Shown piece after piece: positions 43,367 through 53,199 of a DNA stretch of 64,000 nt. Position numbers and translations under genes: made by a program. The notes below the pieces were generated by a model. That model ran no database searches and was not told where the DNA came from. It saw nothing but the letters and a program-made list of their open reading frames with translations. The DNA is from Parabacteroides massiliensis (GTDB lineage: Bacteria; Bacteroidota; Bacteroidia; Bacteroidales; Tannerellaceae): the NCBI RefSeq assembly GCF_900155425.1, contig NZ_LT700191.1, forward strand, positions 359,918-423,917, given 5' to 3'. Position 1 is the first letter of the stretch. The number at the start of each line of letters is the position of its first letter.

Positions 43367-46219
43367 ATGGACACAAATAAATTTGTAAACCGCCATGTTG
43401 GTATTTCGGCTGAGGACATTCCTTCCATGCTGCAAGCCATCGGCGTCAAATCGGTTGACGAGTTGATCGATCAGACCATCCCGTCCGATATCCGTTTGAA
43501 AGAGCCGCTTAACCTTCCCGAACCCATGACGGAACGTGAGTTCGCAGAGCATATCTCGGAGCTGGCATCCAAGAATGAAGTCTTTACTTCCTACATCGGA
43601 ATGGGCTGGTACGACACGGTTTGCCCCGCGCCTATCCAGCGTAACGTATTTGAGAACCCGATTTGGTACACTTCCTACACTCCGTATCAGGCAGAAGTTT
43701 CACAAGGACGTCTGGAAGCATTATTGAATTTCCAGACTGTCATTGCAGAACTGACCGGCCTGCCGTTGGCTAATTGTTCCCTGTTGGACGAAGCGACAGC
43801 CGCAGCCGAAGCGGCAACCATGTTCCACGGAAGCCGTAGCCGTGCGCAAGTGAAAGCAGAAGCCAACACGTTGTTTGTCGATGAAAACGTATTTGCCTCT
43901 ACACAGGCCGTAATCAACACACGTATGATTCCGCAAGGCATCAAGGTGGTTACGGGCGATTACAAGACATTTGAATTTACTCCGGACGTGTTCGGGGCAA
44001 TCGTCCAGTATCCGAATGCCGACGGTTCGATCGAAGATTATAAAGAATTTATCGTGCGTGCCAATGCCGGCGGAGCACGTGTCGCCGTCGCCGCCGACCT
44101 GATGAGCCTTGTCCTGCTGACTCCTCCTGGAGAATGGGGAGCAGACGTCGTGTTCGGAAGCAGCCAGCGTTTCGGTATCCCGATGTTCTACGGCGGCCCG
44201 TCTGCTGCATTCTTTGCAACGAAAGACGAATACAAGCGTTCCATTCCCGGACGTATCATCGGCATTTCCAAAGACGCCTATGGACATGCTGCTTATCGCT
44301 TAGCTTTGCAAACACGCGAACAACATATCAAACGTGAAAAAGCGACTTCCAATATCTGTACCGCTCAAGCCCTACTGGCCACAATGGCAGGCTTCTACGC
44401 CGTTTACCACGGTGCCGAAGGATTGAAGAACATCGCCGGCCGCATACACGCTTCTGCCGGTTTCCTGGCTGGAGAACTGGAGAAGTTGGGCTACAAGCAA
44501 TTGAACAAAGACTATTTCGACACGCTGAAAATCCAATTGCCGGAACACGTATCCGTCAATGCCCTCCGCGAGATCGCATTGGAATGCAAGGTGAACTTGC
44601 GTTATTTCGAAGCCGGACAGGTCGGCATCAGCTTGGACGAGACAACCGGACCGACCGATCTCGGCGTATTGCTGTATATTTTCGCCGGAGCAGCCGGAAA
44701 GGATTACATGCTGAAAGAAGCTGTTCCTGAAAAGACGTATTTCGACCCGAAATTCACCCGTACTTCCGAATTCCTGCAAGAAGACGTATTCAAGAAATAT
44801 CATACAGAAACGGAGCTGATGCGCTACATCACCCGCTTAGGACGCAAGGATGTTTCATTGGCCCAGTCCATGATCTCCTTAGGTTCTTGTACGATGAAAC
44901 TGAATCCGGCATCGACCATGCTTCCGCTCAGTCGTCCGGAATTCATGAATATACATCCGTATGCGCCGGAAGACCAAGTCGAAGGGTACACGGAACTGAT
45001 CGAGAACTTATCGGCTTACTTGTGCGAGATCACCGGATTCAAAGGCTGTACGTTACAACCGAATTCCGGGGCCGCCGGCGAATATACAGGTCTGCGCGTA
45101 ATCCGGGCTTACCTGGAAAGCATCGGACAGGGACATCGCAACATCGTCCTGCTTCCTGCCTCTGCCCACGGTACGAATCCGGCAAGTGCGATCCAGTGCG
45201 GTTTCACGACCGTTACGGTAAAATGTGACGACAAGGGTAACATCGACTTGGAAGATTTCCGTGCAAAAGCCGAAGCCAACAAGGACAACTTGGCTGCCAG
45301 CATGATCACCTATCCATCCACTCACGGTATCTTCGAAGTGGACATCAAGGAAATGTGCGACATCGTTCACGCTTGCGGCGGTCAGCTGTATATGGACGGA
45401 GCCAACATGAATGCACAAGTCGGCCTGACCAATCCGGGTACCATCGGAGCAGACGTCTGCCACCTGAACCTGCATAAGACTTTCTCTTCTCCTCACGGCG
45501 GCGGCGGTCCCGGCGTAGGTCCGATCTGCGTTGCCGAGCATCTCGTTCCGTTCTTGCCGCAACATCCGGTATTGTGGGGCAACGACCTGAACACAGTCTC
45601 CGCCGCTCCTTACGGCAGTGCGGGCATTCTGCCGATCACATATGCTTATATCCGCATGTTGGGAACAGAAGGGTTGGAGACGGTCACCAAGACTGCAATC
45701 CTGAACGCAAACTATCTGGCGGCTAAATTCAAAGACACTTACGGAATCGTTTATACAGGTGCCACAGGCCGCGTCGGTCACGAACTGATCCTGGAATGCC
45801 GCACCGTAAAAGAACGTTCGGGCATCGATGAAGGCGACATTGCCAAGCGTCTGATGGATTTCGGCTACCACGCACCTACTCTTTCCTTCCCCGTCCACGG
45901 CACTCTGATGGTCGAACCGACCGAGAGCGAAAGCAAAGCCGAACTGGACCGTTTCGTCGAAGTTATGGAATGTATCTGGAACGAAATCAAGGAAGTGGAA
46001 GAAGGCAAGGCTTCGAAGGAAGACAACGTTTTGAAGAACGCACCTCATCCGGAATACGAAGTTACGGCCGATGAATGGAAACACGAATATCCGCGTAGCA
46101 AGGCCGCCTTCCCGTTGGATTGGTTGCATGACAGTAAATTCTGGGTGAATGTAGCCCGTGTGGACAATGCGTATGGCGACCGAAACCTGATCCCGACACT
46201 TTGCGCATGCGAAAATTAA
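43367..46219 (+). CDS. gcvP: Glycine dehydrogenase (aminomethyl-transferring), P-protein
   Basis: The 950-residue single-chain P-protein decarboxylates glycine in the glycine cleavage system. It begins RHVGISAEDIPSMLQAIG, has YYTPYQAEVSQGRLEAL-like PLP half 1 (SYTPYQAEVSQGRLEAL) and the PLP lysine in HLNLHKTFSSPHGGGGPG in half 2. The length is normal. The gcvT and gcvH partners are not in this window. A strong terminator follows. Confidence 0.96.
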   Translation: MDTNKFVNRHVGISAEDIPSMLQAIGVKSVDELIDQTIPSDIRLKEPLNLPEPMTEREFAEHISELASKNEVFTSYIGMGWYDTVCPAPIQRNVFENPIWYTSYTPYQAEVSQGRLEALLNFQTVIAELTGLPLANCSLLDEATAAAEAATMFHGSRSRAQVKAEANTLFVDENVFASTQAVINTRMIPQGIKVVTGDYKTFEFTPDVFGAIVQYPNADGSIEDYKEFIVRANAGGARVAVAADLMSLVLLTPPGEWGADVVFGSSQRFGIPMFYGGPSAAFFATKDEYKRSIPGRIIGISKDAYGHAAYRLALQTREQHIKREKATSNICTAQALLATMAGFYAVYHGAEGLKNIAGRIHASAGFLAGELEKLGYKQLNKDYFDTLKIQLPEHVSVNALREIALECKVNLRYFEAGQVGISLDETTGPTDLGVLLYIFAGAAGKDYMLKEAVPEKTYFDPKFTRTSEFLQEDVFKKYHTETELMRYITRLGRKDVSLAQSMISLGSCTMKLNPASTMLPLSRPEFMNIHPYAPEDQVEGYTELIENLSAYLCEITGFKGCTLQPNSGAAGEYTGLRVIRAYLESIGQGHRNIVLLPASAHGTNPASAIQCGFTTVTVKCDDKGNIDLEDFRAKAEANKDNLAASMITYPSTHGIFEVDIKEMCDIVHACGGQLYMDGANMNAQVGLTNPGTIGADVCHLNLHKTFSSPHGGGGPGVGPICVAEHLVPFLPQHPVLWGNDLNTVSAAPYGSAGILPITYAYIRMLGTEGLETVTKTAILNANYLAAKFKDTYGIVYTGATGRVGHELILECRTVKERSGIDEGDIAKRLMDFGYHAPTLSFPVHGTLMVEPTESESKAELDRFVEVMECIWNEIKEVEEGKASKEDNVLKNAPHPEYEVTADEWKHEYPRSKAAFPLDWLHDSKFWVNVARVDNAYGDRNLIPTLCACEN

Positions 46220-46230
46220 TATAAACCCGT

Positions 46231-46302
46231 ATAACGCAAACGGCACGACGATGCAGCTCTTATTTTCTCACCTGCATTCTCCGCCGTTTGCGTTATTTTT
46301 TT
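46231..46302 (+). terminator. Intrinsic terminator after gcvP
   Basis: ATAACGCAAACGGC pairs perfectly with GCCGTTTGCGTTAT (14 bp), with an inner ATGCAG/CTGCAT stem, followed by seven T. This is a textbook intrinsic terminator. Confidence 0.92.
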
Positions 46303-46323
46303 CAATAACAAACAACAAATTCT

Positions 46324-47697
46324 ATGAACACGACAACTAAAGAGAAAATCAAATTCAGTAAAGCCTTTTGGGTAGCAAACACTGTTGAACTCTTCGAACG
46401 TGCCGCGTACTACGGTGTTTTCATCGTAATCACCCTCTATCTCAGCCGGATCCTCGGATTCAACGACATTCAGGCCGCCGGTATCGCCGGAATCTTTTCC
46501 GCCTGCCTCTACCTGCTCCCCACGTTTGCCGGAGCCCTTGCCGACAAGATCGGTTTCCGTAACTCCATGTTAATCGCTTTTACCCTACTCACGTTCGGGT
46601 ATTTGGGATTGGCCGTCTATCCGACCTGGCTGCAATCCGCCGGATTGGTGCAATACGGAACGAGCACCACGTTTACGGGATTGTTGGAAAGCAACCTTCA
46701 ATATGGAATTATCCCGATCATGATTCTGATCGTATGTGGCGGCGCCTTCATCAAGAGCGTGATTTCCGGAACGGTAGCCAAAGAGACGACTCCCGAAACC
46801 CGTGCCAAGGGGTTCTCCATCTTTTACGCGATGGTCAATATCGGAGCATTCTCCGGCAAGACGATAGTCAAACCACTCCGCGAAGCTCTCGGAAACGAAG
46901 GGTTTATCACGCTGAACTACTTCTCCGCTTCCATGACATTTCTGGCTTTACTCGCGATCTGGTTCTTCTACAAGAGCAACCAACACAGTGGTGAAGGAAA
47001 AACATTCAGCCAAATCTGGCAGGCACTAATCAAAGTATGTTGCAACGGACGTCTTATAACCCTGATCCTGATCATTACGGGATTCTGGATGGTACAACAC
47101 CAGTTATATGCGACAATGCCTAAATACGTGCTCCGCTTGGCAGGCGAAGGGGCTTCTCCTTCGTGGTACGCGAATGTCAATCCGTTGGTGGTAGTGTTGA
47201 CGGTCAATCTGGTCACCCAGTTGATGCGGAAGAGAACGGCTCTGACGTCTATGACTATCGGGATGTTCATCATGCCGGTATCGGCTCTATGTATGGCTTC
47301 CGGCAATATGCTGGACGGCAGTTCGACTATCCTGAGTATGCACCCGGTCGCCTTCATGATGGTGGTCGGCATTGTATTCCAGGGTCTGGCCGAGACTTTT
47401 ATCTCTCCGCGTTTCCTCGAATATTTCTCTTTGCAGGCCCCGAAAGGAGAAGAAGGGCTTTATCTGGGATTCAGCCATCTGCACTCTTTCCTTTCTTCTA
47501 TTTTGGGATTCGGGCTGTCCGGATTCCTGCTAAGCAAATATTGCCCTGAACCGACCCTGTTCAATACACACGAAGAATGGGTCGCGGCAAGCGCCCATGC
47601 CCATTACATCTGGTACTACTTCGGAGCAATCGCGTTGGTTTCAGCATTCGCCCTGATCATCTACGGACAGGTCGTGAAAAGGCTGGATGCAAGATAG
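46324..47697 (+). CDS. POT/PTR2-like MFS transporter
   Basis: The 457-residue membrane protein has about 12-14 hydrophobic segments. NTVELFERAAYYGVFI resembles the ExxERxxYY motif of POT carriers, GALADKIGFRNSM is the MFS loop motif, and FSIFYAMVNIGAFSG matches the PTR signature region. It is clearly different from the transporter at 6139-7668. Di/tripeptide import is the likely role but not proven. It has its own unit between the gcvP terminator and the etfB promoter. Confidence 0.82.
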   Translation: MNTTTKEKIKFSKAFWVANTVELFERAAYYGVFIVITLYLSRILGFNDIQAAGIAGIFSACLYLLPTFAGALADKIGFRNSMLIAFTLLTFGYLGLAVYPTWLQSAGLVQYGTSTTFTGLLESNLQYGIIPIMILIVCGGAFIKSVISGTVAKETTPETRAKGFSIFYAMVNIGAFSGKTIVKPLREALGNEGFITLNYFSASMTFLALLAIWFFYKSNQHSGEGKTFSQIWQALIKVCCNGRLITLILIITGFWMVQHQLYATMPKYVLRLAGEGASPSWYANVNPLVVVLTVNLVTQLMRKRTALTSMTIGMFIMPVSALCMASGNMLDGSSTILSMHPVAFMMVVGIVFQGLAETFISPRFLEYFSLQAPKGEEGLYLGFSHLHSFLSSILGFGLSGFLLSKYCPEPTLFNTHEEWVAASAHAHYIWYYFGAIALVSAFALIIYGQVVKRLDAR

Positions 47698-47757
47698 GAG
47701 ATATCGAAAGAATATGCTCAAAAAAACCTAAAGTGTGCAGATTCCAGACGAAAGTTC

Positions 47758-47787
47758 TTTGATATAAAGAATGTTTGATTACTTTTG
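47758..47787 (+). promoter_or_regulatory. Predicted promoter of the etfB-etfA-acyl-CoA dehydrogenase operon
   Basis: TTTG (47758-47761) and TACTTTTG (47780-47787) are spaced by 18 bases, close to the Bacteroidota consensus. The untranslated leader to the etfB ATG is about 60 bases. Confidence 0.6.
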
Positions 47788-47853
47788 CAGGTCAGTATTT
47801 AGAAGGTTAATATGAACAAATATCCAAATATAGAAATCTAATATTCCTATAAT

Positions 47854-48759
47854 ATGAGTTTAAAAATTATTGTATTGGCGAAACAGGTTCCGGACACGCG
47901 CAATGTGGGAAAGGATGCGATGAAAGAGGACGGTACTATCAACCGTGCCGCTCTTCCCGCAATCTTCAATCCGGAAGATCTGAACGCATTAGAACAAGCC
48001 CTCCGCTTGAAAGACGCCTATCCGGGAACTACGGTAACCCTGTTGACAATGGGCCCGGGACGTGCAGCTGAAATTATTCGTGAAGGTTTATATCGGGGAG
48101 CAGACGGTGGATATCTGCTGACCGACCGTGCATTTGCCGGTGCCGATACATTGGCAACGTCCTATGCGCTTGCCACGGCGATCAAAAAAATAGGCGACTA
48201 CGATATTATCATCGGAGGACGCCAGGCTATCGACGGCGATACGGCACAAGTAGGTCCTCAAGTTGCTGAAAAGTTGGGATTGACACAGGTCACATATGCC
48301 GAAGAAATCCTGAACGTAGACGAAAAGAATCGCAACATCACAGTGAAACGGCATATCGACGGCGGTGTCGAAACCGTAGAAGGCCCGCTCCCCATCGTGA
48401 TTACGGTCAATGGTTCGGCAGCCCCCTGCCGTCCGCGCAACGCCAAACTGGTGATGAAATACAAACGGGCATTGGGCGCCCAGGAAAAAGCCTCCGCTCC
48501 TGCCTGCCATCCGGAAGGTGCATCGGCACAATCATACTCCGAGTTGTATGAAAAACGTCCGTATCTGAATATTCCGGAATGGAGTGTTGCCGACGTAGAC
48601 GGAGATCTCGCTCAATGCGGTCTGTCCGGTTCTCCGACAAAGGTGAAAGCCATTCAGAACATCGTGTTCCAGGCAAAGGAAAGCAAAACGCTGACCGGTT
48701 CGGACAAGGATGTGGAAGATTTGATTGTCGAACTGTTAGCTAACCATACGATTGGATAA
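47854..48759 (+). CDS. etfB: Electron transfer flavoprotein, beta subunit
   Basis: The 301-residue protein starts IVLAKQVPDTRNVG and has the nucleotide-binding stretch AIDGDTAQVGPQVAEKLGL about residue 128, both standard for EtfB. It pairs with EtfA to carry electrons from or to acyl-CoA dehydrogenase. Its stop codon abuts TTGACAATTAATAATTGAC repeats that fill the gap to etfA. Confidence 0.94.
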   Translation: MSLKIIVLAKQVPDTRNVGKDAMKEDGTINRAALPAIFNPEDLNALEQALRLKDAYPGTTVTLLTMGPGRAAEIIREGLYRGADGGYLLTDRAFAGADTLATSYALATAIKKIGDYDIIIGGRQAIDGDTAQVGPQVAEKLGLTQVTYAEEILNVDEKNRNITVKRHIDGGVETVEGPLPIVITVNGSAAPCRPRNAKLVMKYKRALGAQEKASAPACHPEGASAQSYSELYEKRPYLNIPEWSVADVDGDLAQCGLSGSPTKVKAIQNIVFQAKESKTLTGSDKDVEDLIVELLANHTIG

Positions 48760-48788
48760 TTGACAATTAATAATTGACAATTGACAAT
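48757..48788 (+). repeat. TTGACAATT repeats between etfB and etfA
   Basis: Three TTGACAAT words follow immediately on the etfB TAA. No inverted counterpart is seen before etfA. Confidence 0.6.
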
Positions 48789-48815
48789 CACATACGGTAA
48801 AAAAGATTGAACTAT

Positions 48816-49835
48816 ATGAATAACGTATTTGTATATTGTGAGCTTGAAGGTACGACGGTTGCCGATGTAAGCCTCGAATTGCTGACCAAAGGTCGCAAGT
48901 TAGCCAATCAGTTGAACTGCCAACTCGAAGCCATCGTAGCAGGTTCCGGACTGGAAGGGATTGAAAAGCAGGTGATGCCTTATGGTGTGGACAAGGTGCA
49001 TATTTTCGATGCTCCGGGTCTGTTCCCATACACTTCTCTTCCTCATTCTTCTATATTGATCAACCTCTTCAAGGAAGAAAAACCGCAGATATGCCTGATG
49101 GGTGCGACAGTTATCGGACGCGACTTAGGTCCCCGTGTTTCTTCAGCCCTAACAAGCGGTCTGACCGCCGATTGCACCTCTCTCGAAATCGGTTCGCACG
49201 AAGATAAGAAAGCTGGTAAAACATACGAGAACCTGCTATACCAGATCCGTCCCGCTTTCGGTGGTAACATCGTAGCGACGATCATCAACCCCGAACATCG
49301 TCCTCAGATGGCGACCGTACGCGAAGGCGTGATGAAAAAAGAGATCCTGGATGCCGATTATAAAGGCGAAGTGGTCAACCACGACGTCGCCAAATATGTT
49401 CCTGAGACGGAATATGTCGTAAAAGTCATCGACCGCCACGTAGAAAAGGCCAAACATAACCTGAAAGGCGCACCGATCGTTATAGCCGGCGGCTACGGAA
49501 TGGGCTCCAAGGAAGGTTTCGACATGTTGTTCGAACTGGCCAAGGAACTTCATGCCGAAGTGGGCGCCAGCCGTGCGGCCGTTGATGCCGGTTTCTGCGA
49601 CCATGACCGCCAGATCGGCCAGACGGGTGTGACGGTCCGTCCGAAATTGTATATCGCTTGCGGTATCTCCGGGCAGATCCAGCACATTGCAGGTATGCAA
49701 GATGCCGGTATCATCATCTCTATCAACAACGACGAGAACGCTCCGATCAACACGATTGCCGACTACGTGATCAACGGCACCGTTGAGGAAGTGATCCCGA
49801 AGATGATTAAGTATTACAAACAGAACAGCAAGTAA
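48816..49835 (+). CDS. etfA: Electron transfer flavoprotein, alpha subunit
   Basis: The 339-residue EtfA (from ATG 48816; a TTG three codons earlier is less likely) has the FAD-binding C-terminal domain: VSGGYGMGSKEGF-like AGGYGMGSKEGFDML, VGASRAAVDAGF, GQTGVTVRPKLYIACGISGQIQH split around residue 270, and NDENAPINTIADY. It is followed by the acyl-CoA dehydrogenase gene after four bases. Confidence 0.95.
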   Translation: MNNVFVYCELEGTTVADVSLELLTKGRKLANQLNCQLEAIVAGSGLEGIEKQVMPYGVDKVHIFDAPGLFPYTSLPHSSILINLFKEEKPQICLMGATVIGRDLGPRVSSALTSGLTADCTSLEIGSHEDKKAGKTYENLLYQIRPAFGGNIVATIINPEHRPQMATVREGVMKKEILDADYKGEVVNHDVAKYVPETEYVVKVIDRHVEKAKHNLKGAPIVIAGGYGMGSKEGFDMLFELAKELHAEVGASRAAVDAGFCDHDRQIGQTGVTVRPKLYIACGISGQIQHIAGMQDAGIIISINNDENAPINTIADYVINGTVEEVIPKMIKYYKQNSK

Positions 49836-49839
49836 AGAG

Positions 49840-51546
49840 ATGGCAAATTATTATACAGACATTCCGGAACTCAAGTATCACTTGAACAATCCGATGATGG
49901 AACGTATTTGCGAACTGAAAGAACGCAATTACAGAGATAAAGAAGAGTTCGACTATGCACCGCAAGATTATGCTGATGCAATGGACTCGTTCGACAAAGT
50001 GCTTGAAATCACAGGTGAAATCACAGGCGATATCATCGCCCCCAATGCCGAAGGCGTGGACGAAGAAGGCCCTCATTGTGCAAACGGACGTGTGGAATAT
50101 GCTTCGGGGACCAAGCAGAACCTGGACGCGATGGTGAAAGCCGGCCTGAACGGCATGACGATGCCGCGCCGTTTCGGTGGTTTGAACTTCCCGATCACAC
50201 CGTACACCATGTGCGCCGAAATCGTGGCTGCCGCCGATGCCGGATTCGGAAACATCTGGTCGTTGCAAGATTGTATCGAGACATTATATGAATTCGGAAA
50301 CGAAGACCAGCATAGCCGCTTCATTCCGCGTATCTGCGCCGGAGAGACGATGTCTATGGACTTGACAGAACCGGATGCGGGTTCCGACTTGCAATCCGTG
50401 ATGTTGAAAGCTACTTTCGACGAGAAAGAAAATTGCTGGCGTCTGAACGGCGTGAAACGTTTCATCACAAACGGAGATGCAGACCTTCACCTGGTCCTGG
50501 CCCGTTCGGAAGAAGGCACGAAAGACGGACGTGGCTTGTCCATGTTCATCTATGACAAGCGTCAAGGAGGCGTGGATGTCCGCCGTATCGAAAACAAGTT
50601 GGGTATTCACGGTTCGCCTACATGCGAGTTGGTCTACAAGAATGCAAAAGCCGAACTTTGCGGAGATCGTAAATTAGGTTTGATCAAATATGTGATGGCG
50701 CTGATGAACGGTGCCCGTCTGGGTATCGCCGCACAGTCTGTCGGTCTGAGCCAAGCCGCCTACAACGAAGGATTGGCTTATGCGAAGGAACGTAAACAAT
50801 TCGGTAAGGCGATTATCGAATTCCCGGCCGTTTATGACATGCTGTCTATCATGAAAGCGAAGCTGGATGCCGGCCGCGCATTGTTGTATCAGACCTCCCG
50901 CTATGTGGATATATACAAAGCGCTGGACGACATTGCCCGCGAACGCAAGCTGACTCCGGAAGAACGTCAGGAACAGAAGAAATATGCCAAACTGGCTGAC
51001 TCTTTCACTCCGTTGGCTAAGGGTATGAACTCCGAATATGCCAACCAGAATGCATACGACTGTATCCAGATCCATGGTGGTTCGGGCTTCATGTTGGAAT
51101 ATGCTTGTCAACGCATCTATCGGGATGCCCGCATCACCTCCATCTATGAGGGTACGACACAGTTGCAGACAGTTGCAGCCATCCGCTACGTGACCAACGG
51201 TTCTTATTTGGCTACCATCCGTGAATTCGAAACAATCCCGTCTTCACCGGAAATGGACCCGTTGAAAATCCGCCTGGTTGAAATGGCCAATAAGCTCGAA
51301 GCCTGCATGAACAAGGTGAAAGAAGCCCAAAACCAGGAATTGCTCGACTTTGTTGCCCGCCGGCTGATGGAAATGGCTGCCGACTGCATCATGGCTCACC
51401 TGCTGGTTCAAGATGCGACGAAAGCTCCCGAATTGTTTGCAAAATCAGCTGTCGTATACTTGAATTATGTTGAAGCAGAAGTGGAAAAACACAGCAGCTT
51501 CATCCTGAATTTCAATGCCGACGAATTAGCAAGCTACAGACAATAA
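49840..51546 (+). CDS. Acyl-CoA dehydrogenase, long form
   Basis: The 568-residue flavoenzyme is longer than the usual 380 residues, with a C-terminal helical extension. Family motifs include MDLTEPDAGSDLQSV (FAD-binding), ITNGDADLHLVLARSE, ERKQFGKAI, and IYEGTTQLQTVAA with the position of the catalytic Glu. Together with EtfBA it probably interconverts a short-chain acyl-CoA and its enoyl-CoA, perhaps crotonyl-CoA/butyryl-CoA as proposed for similar operons in Porphyromonas; the substrate is inference. Confidence 0.93.
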   Translation: MANYYTDIPELKYHLNNPMMERICELKERNYRDKEEFDYAPQDYADAMDSFDKVLEITGEITGDIIAPNAEGVDEEGPHCANGRVEYASGTKQNLDAMVKAGLNGMTMPRRFGGLNFPITPYTMCAEIVAAADAGFGNIWSLQDCIETLYEFGNEDQHSRFIPRICAGETMSMDLTEPDAGSDLQSVMLKATFDEKENCWRLNGVKRFITNGDADLHLVLARSEEGTKDGRGLSMFIYDKRQGGVDVRRIENKLGIHGSPTCELVYKNAKAELCGDRKLGLIKYVMALMNGARLGIAAQSVGLSQAAYNEGLAYAKERKQFGKAIIEFPAVYDMLSIMKAKLDAGRALLYQTSRYVDIYKALDDIARERKLTPEERQEQKKYAKLADSFTPLAKGMNSEYANQNAYDCIQIHGGSGFMLEYACQRIYRDARITSIYEGTTQLQTVAAIRYVTNGSYLATIREFETIPSSPEMDPLKIRLVEMANKLEACMNKVKEAQNQELLDFVARRLMEMAADCIMAHLLVQDATKAPELFAKSAVVYLNYVEAEVEKHSSFILNFNADELASYRQ

Positions 51547-51580
51547 TAATAGACATTATTGTTTTCCCATAAAGGAAAGA

Positions 51581-51606
51581 GGGGTGTGTTGACAAGGACA
51601 CACCCC
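51581..51606 (+). terminator. Intrinsic terminator between convergent genes
   Basis: GGGGTGTGT pairs with ACACACCCC around an 8-base loop and is followed by CCTTTTATTTTA. It can serve the acyl-CoA dehydrogenase operon and perhaps the convergent MATE gene. Confidence 0.85.
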
Positions 51607-51636
51607 CTTTTATTTTATCAATGGCCATACGATCGA

Positions 51637-52932
51637 TTACGGTAATTCATTTTGATGATGCCACAACCCCCATTGCATAATGCCGCGTAAAGATAAATAT
51701 ACCAGGAATGCCATCCATAAGGCGTGATTTCCCATTATCCCGAAAAAGAGGTAACAGATCAAAAAGAAAGAGCCGGAGGCGACCAGCATCGAATAAAGCA
51801 TCAGGCGGGTAGCCGTCGCACCGATCAAGATGCCATCCCAAAGAAAGGCGGCAAAGCCGGCAAGCGGGACTGCCAGCACCCAATAGAAATAGATTCCGGC
51901 CTCTTGTATGACGTCCGAATCATCTGTCAGAAGAGAGAGAAAACCTTTTCCCCCTACCCCATAAAGCAGGGTAAACGAAAGGGACAGCCCGATTCCCCAA
52001 CCGAACAACAGACGGATCATCCGGTCAAGGGCCGTTTTGTTCCGGGCACCGATATAACGCCCCGTCAAAGCCTCGCCTGCATAGGCAAAACCATCCATAA
52101 TATAGGAGAAAAGCGTGAATAATTGCATCAGTAAGGTGTTAACAGCCAAAACGACATCACCCTGCCGCGCACCCATAGAGGTAAAAAAGGCAGTAACTGC
52201 CACCAAGCAAAGCGTACGAAAGAAAATATCCCCATTCACCCGGAAGAAACGACGCATGGCGGCCTTATCCAAAACCTCATGCCAACAAACACGAACATTC
52301 AGCCGCTTCCGATAAAATACCCACCACAAGAATACGGCCATCCCGAAGCCCCCATATTGGGCGATCAGTGTTCCCGTCGCAACCCCTGCCACCTTCATGC
52401 CGAACACAAAGACAAAAATCAGGCTCGCCATGATGTTCACTATATTTTGGGTGATCGCAATAAACATCGGGAAACGGGAATTCTGCATTCCGATAAACCA
52501 CCCGGAGAAGCCATACAGCCCCAGCACAGCCGGTGCGCCCCATATGCAGATATTGAAGTACAAGGCAGCCAACCGCTCCACCTCATCTGTCGTATCCAAG
52601 AGGGAAAAAGCGAGTTCGCGTATCGGATATTGGAGCAGAAGCAGAACCAGAGAAATCAGAATCCCGACACCGACTGAGCGGTACAAAACCCTCGCCACCT
52701 CCCCGAGATCCCGTCTTCCCAAAGCCTGCGAGGTCATCCCGCTCGTTCCCATCCGCAAGAAACCGAACAGCCAGTAAATAATATTGAACAACATTCCACC
52801 TACCGCAATCGCCCCGATATAGGAAGCGGCACCCAAATGTCCGACAATCGCCACATCGACCAACCCCAACAGAGGAACTGTTATGTTGGAAACAATAGAA
52901 GGAAGTGCTAACTGAAGTATCTTTTTATTCAT
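51637..52932 (-). CDS. MATE family efflux transporter (DinF-like)
   Basis: The 431-residue protein has about 12 membrane segments. ALPSIVSNITVPLLGLVDVAIVGHLG (N-terminus, split) is typical of DinF-type MATE exporters, with a matching second half. It should export cationic compounds using a sodium or proton gradient. It marks the left boundary of the CRISPR-Cas locus. Confidence 0.87.
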   Translation of the reverse strand: MNKKILQLALPSIVSNITVPLLGLVDVAIVGHLGAASYIGAIAVGGMLFNIIYWLFGFLRMGTSGMTSQALGRRDLGEVARVLYRSVGVGILISLVLLLLQYPIRELAFSLLDTTDEVERLAALYFNICIWGAPAVLGLYGFSGWFIGMQNSRFPMFIAITQNIVNIMASLIFVFVFGMKVAGVATGTLIAQYGGFGMAVFLWWVFYRKRLNVRVCWHEVLDKAAMRRFFRVNGDIFFRTLCLVAVTAFFTSMGARQGDVVLAVNTLLMQLFTLFSYIMDGFAYAGEALTGRYIGARNKTALDRMIRLLFGWGIGLSLSFTLLYGVGGKGFLSLLTDDSDVIQEAGIYFYWVLAVPLAGFAAFLWDGILIGATATRLMLYSMLVASGSFFLICYLFFGIMGNHALWMAFLVYLSLRGIMQWGLWHHQNELP

Positions 52933-52972
52933 TATTTATCGTATCTAAAAAAACTATTCCTAATTTTGTCGG

Positions 52973-52980
52973 CAAAGTTA
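52973..52980 (-). promoter_or_regulatory. Predicted -7 box of the MATE gene
   Basis: TAACTTTG on the reverse strand lies 40 bases before the start. It sits in the same GGCAAAGTTACAGATTA context as the DUF4290 promoter at 23114. Confidence 0.45.
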
Positions 52981-53035
52981 CAGATTACTTATAAAATAAC
53001 ATGATTACACTTATGTTTCAATAACAAACAAAAAC

Positions 53036-53199
53036 GCGAACCCTAAGTGATTGTAAAAAACGTTGGATGTTCGCATTCCCTATAAATCATACATTTACAG
53101 ATTTATTTAGAGAATATGAACATTTATCATTTTTCTACTTTATCATTCGCAAAATTATAAGTTAAAAGTGTTATCAATAAAGCTTTTCATAAACATGGA
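53036..53199 (+). promoter_or_regulatory. CRISPR array 1 leader
   Basis: This AT-rich stretch upstream of the first intact repeat contains the inverted repeat GCGAAC...GTTCGC (53036-53074), 125 bases before the array. A similar element stands 127 bases before array 2. Position and repeat decay at the far end of the array identify this as the leader side. Confidence 0.65.
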
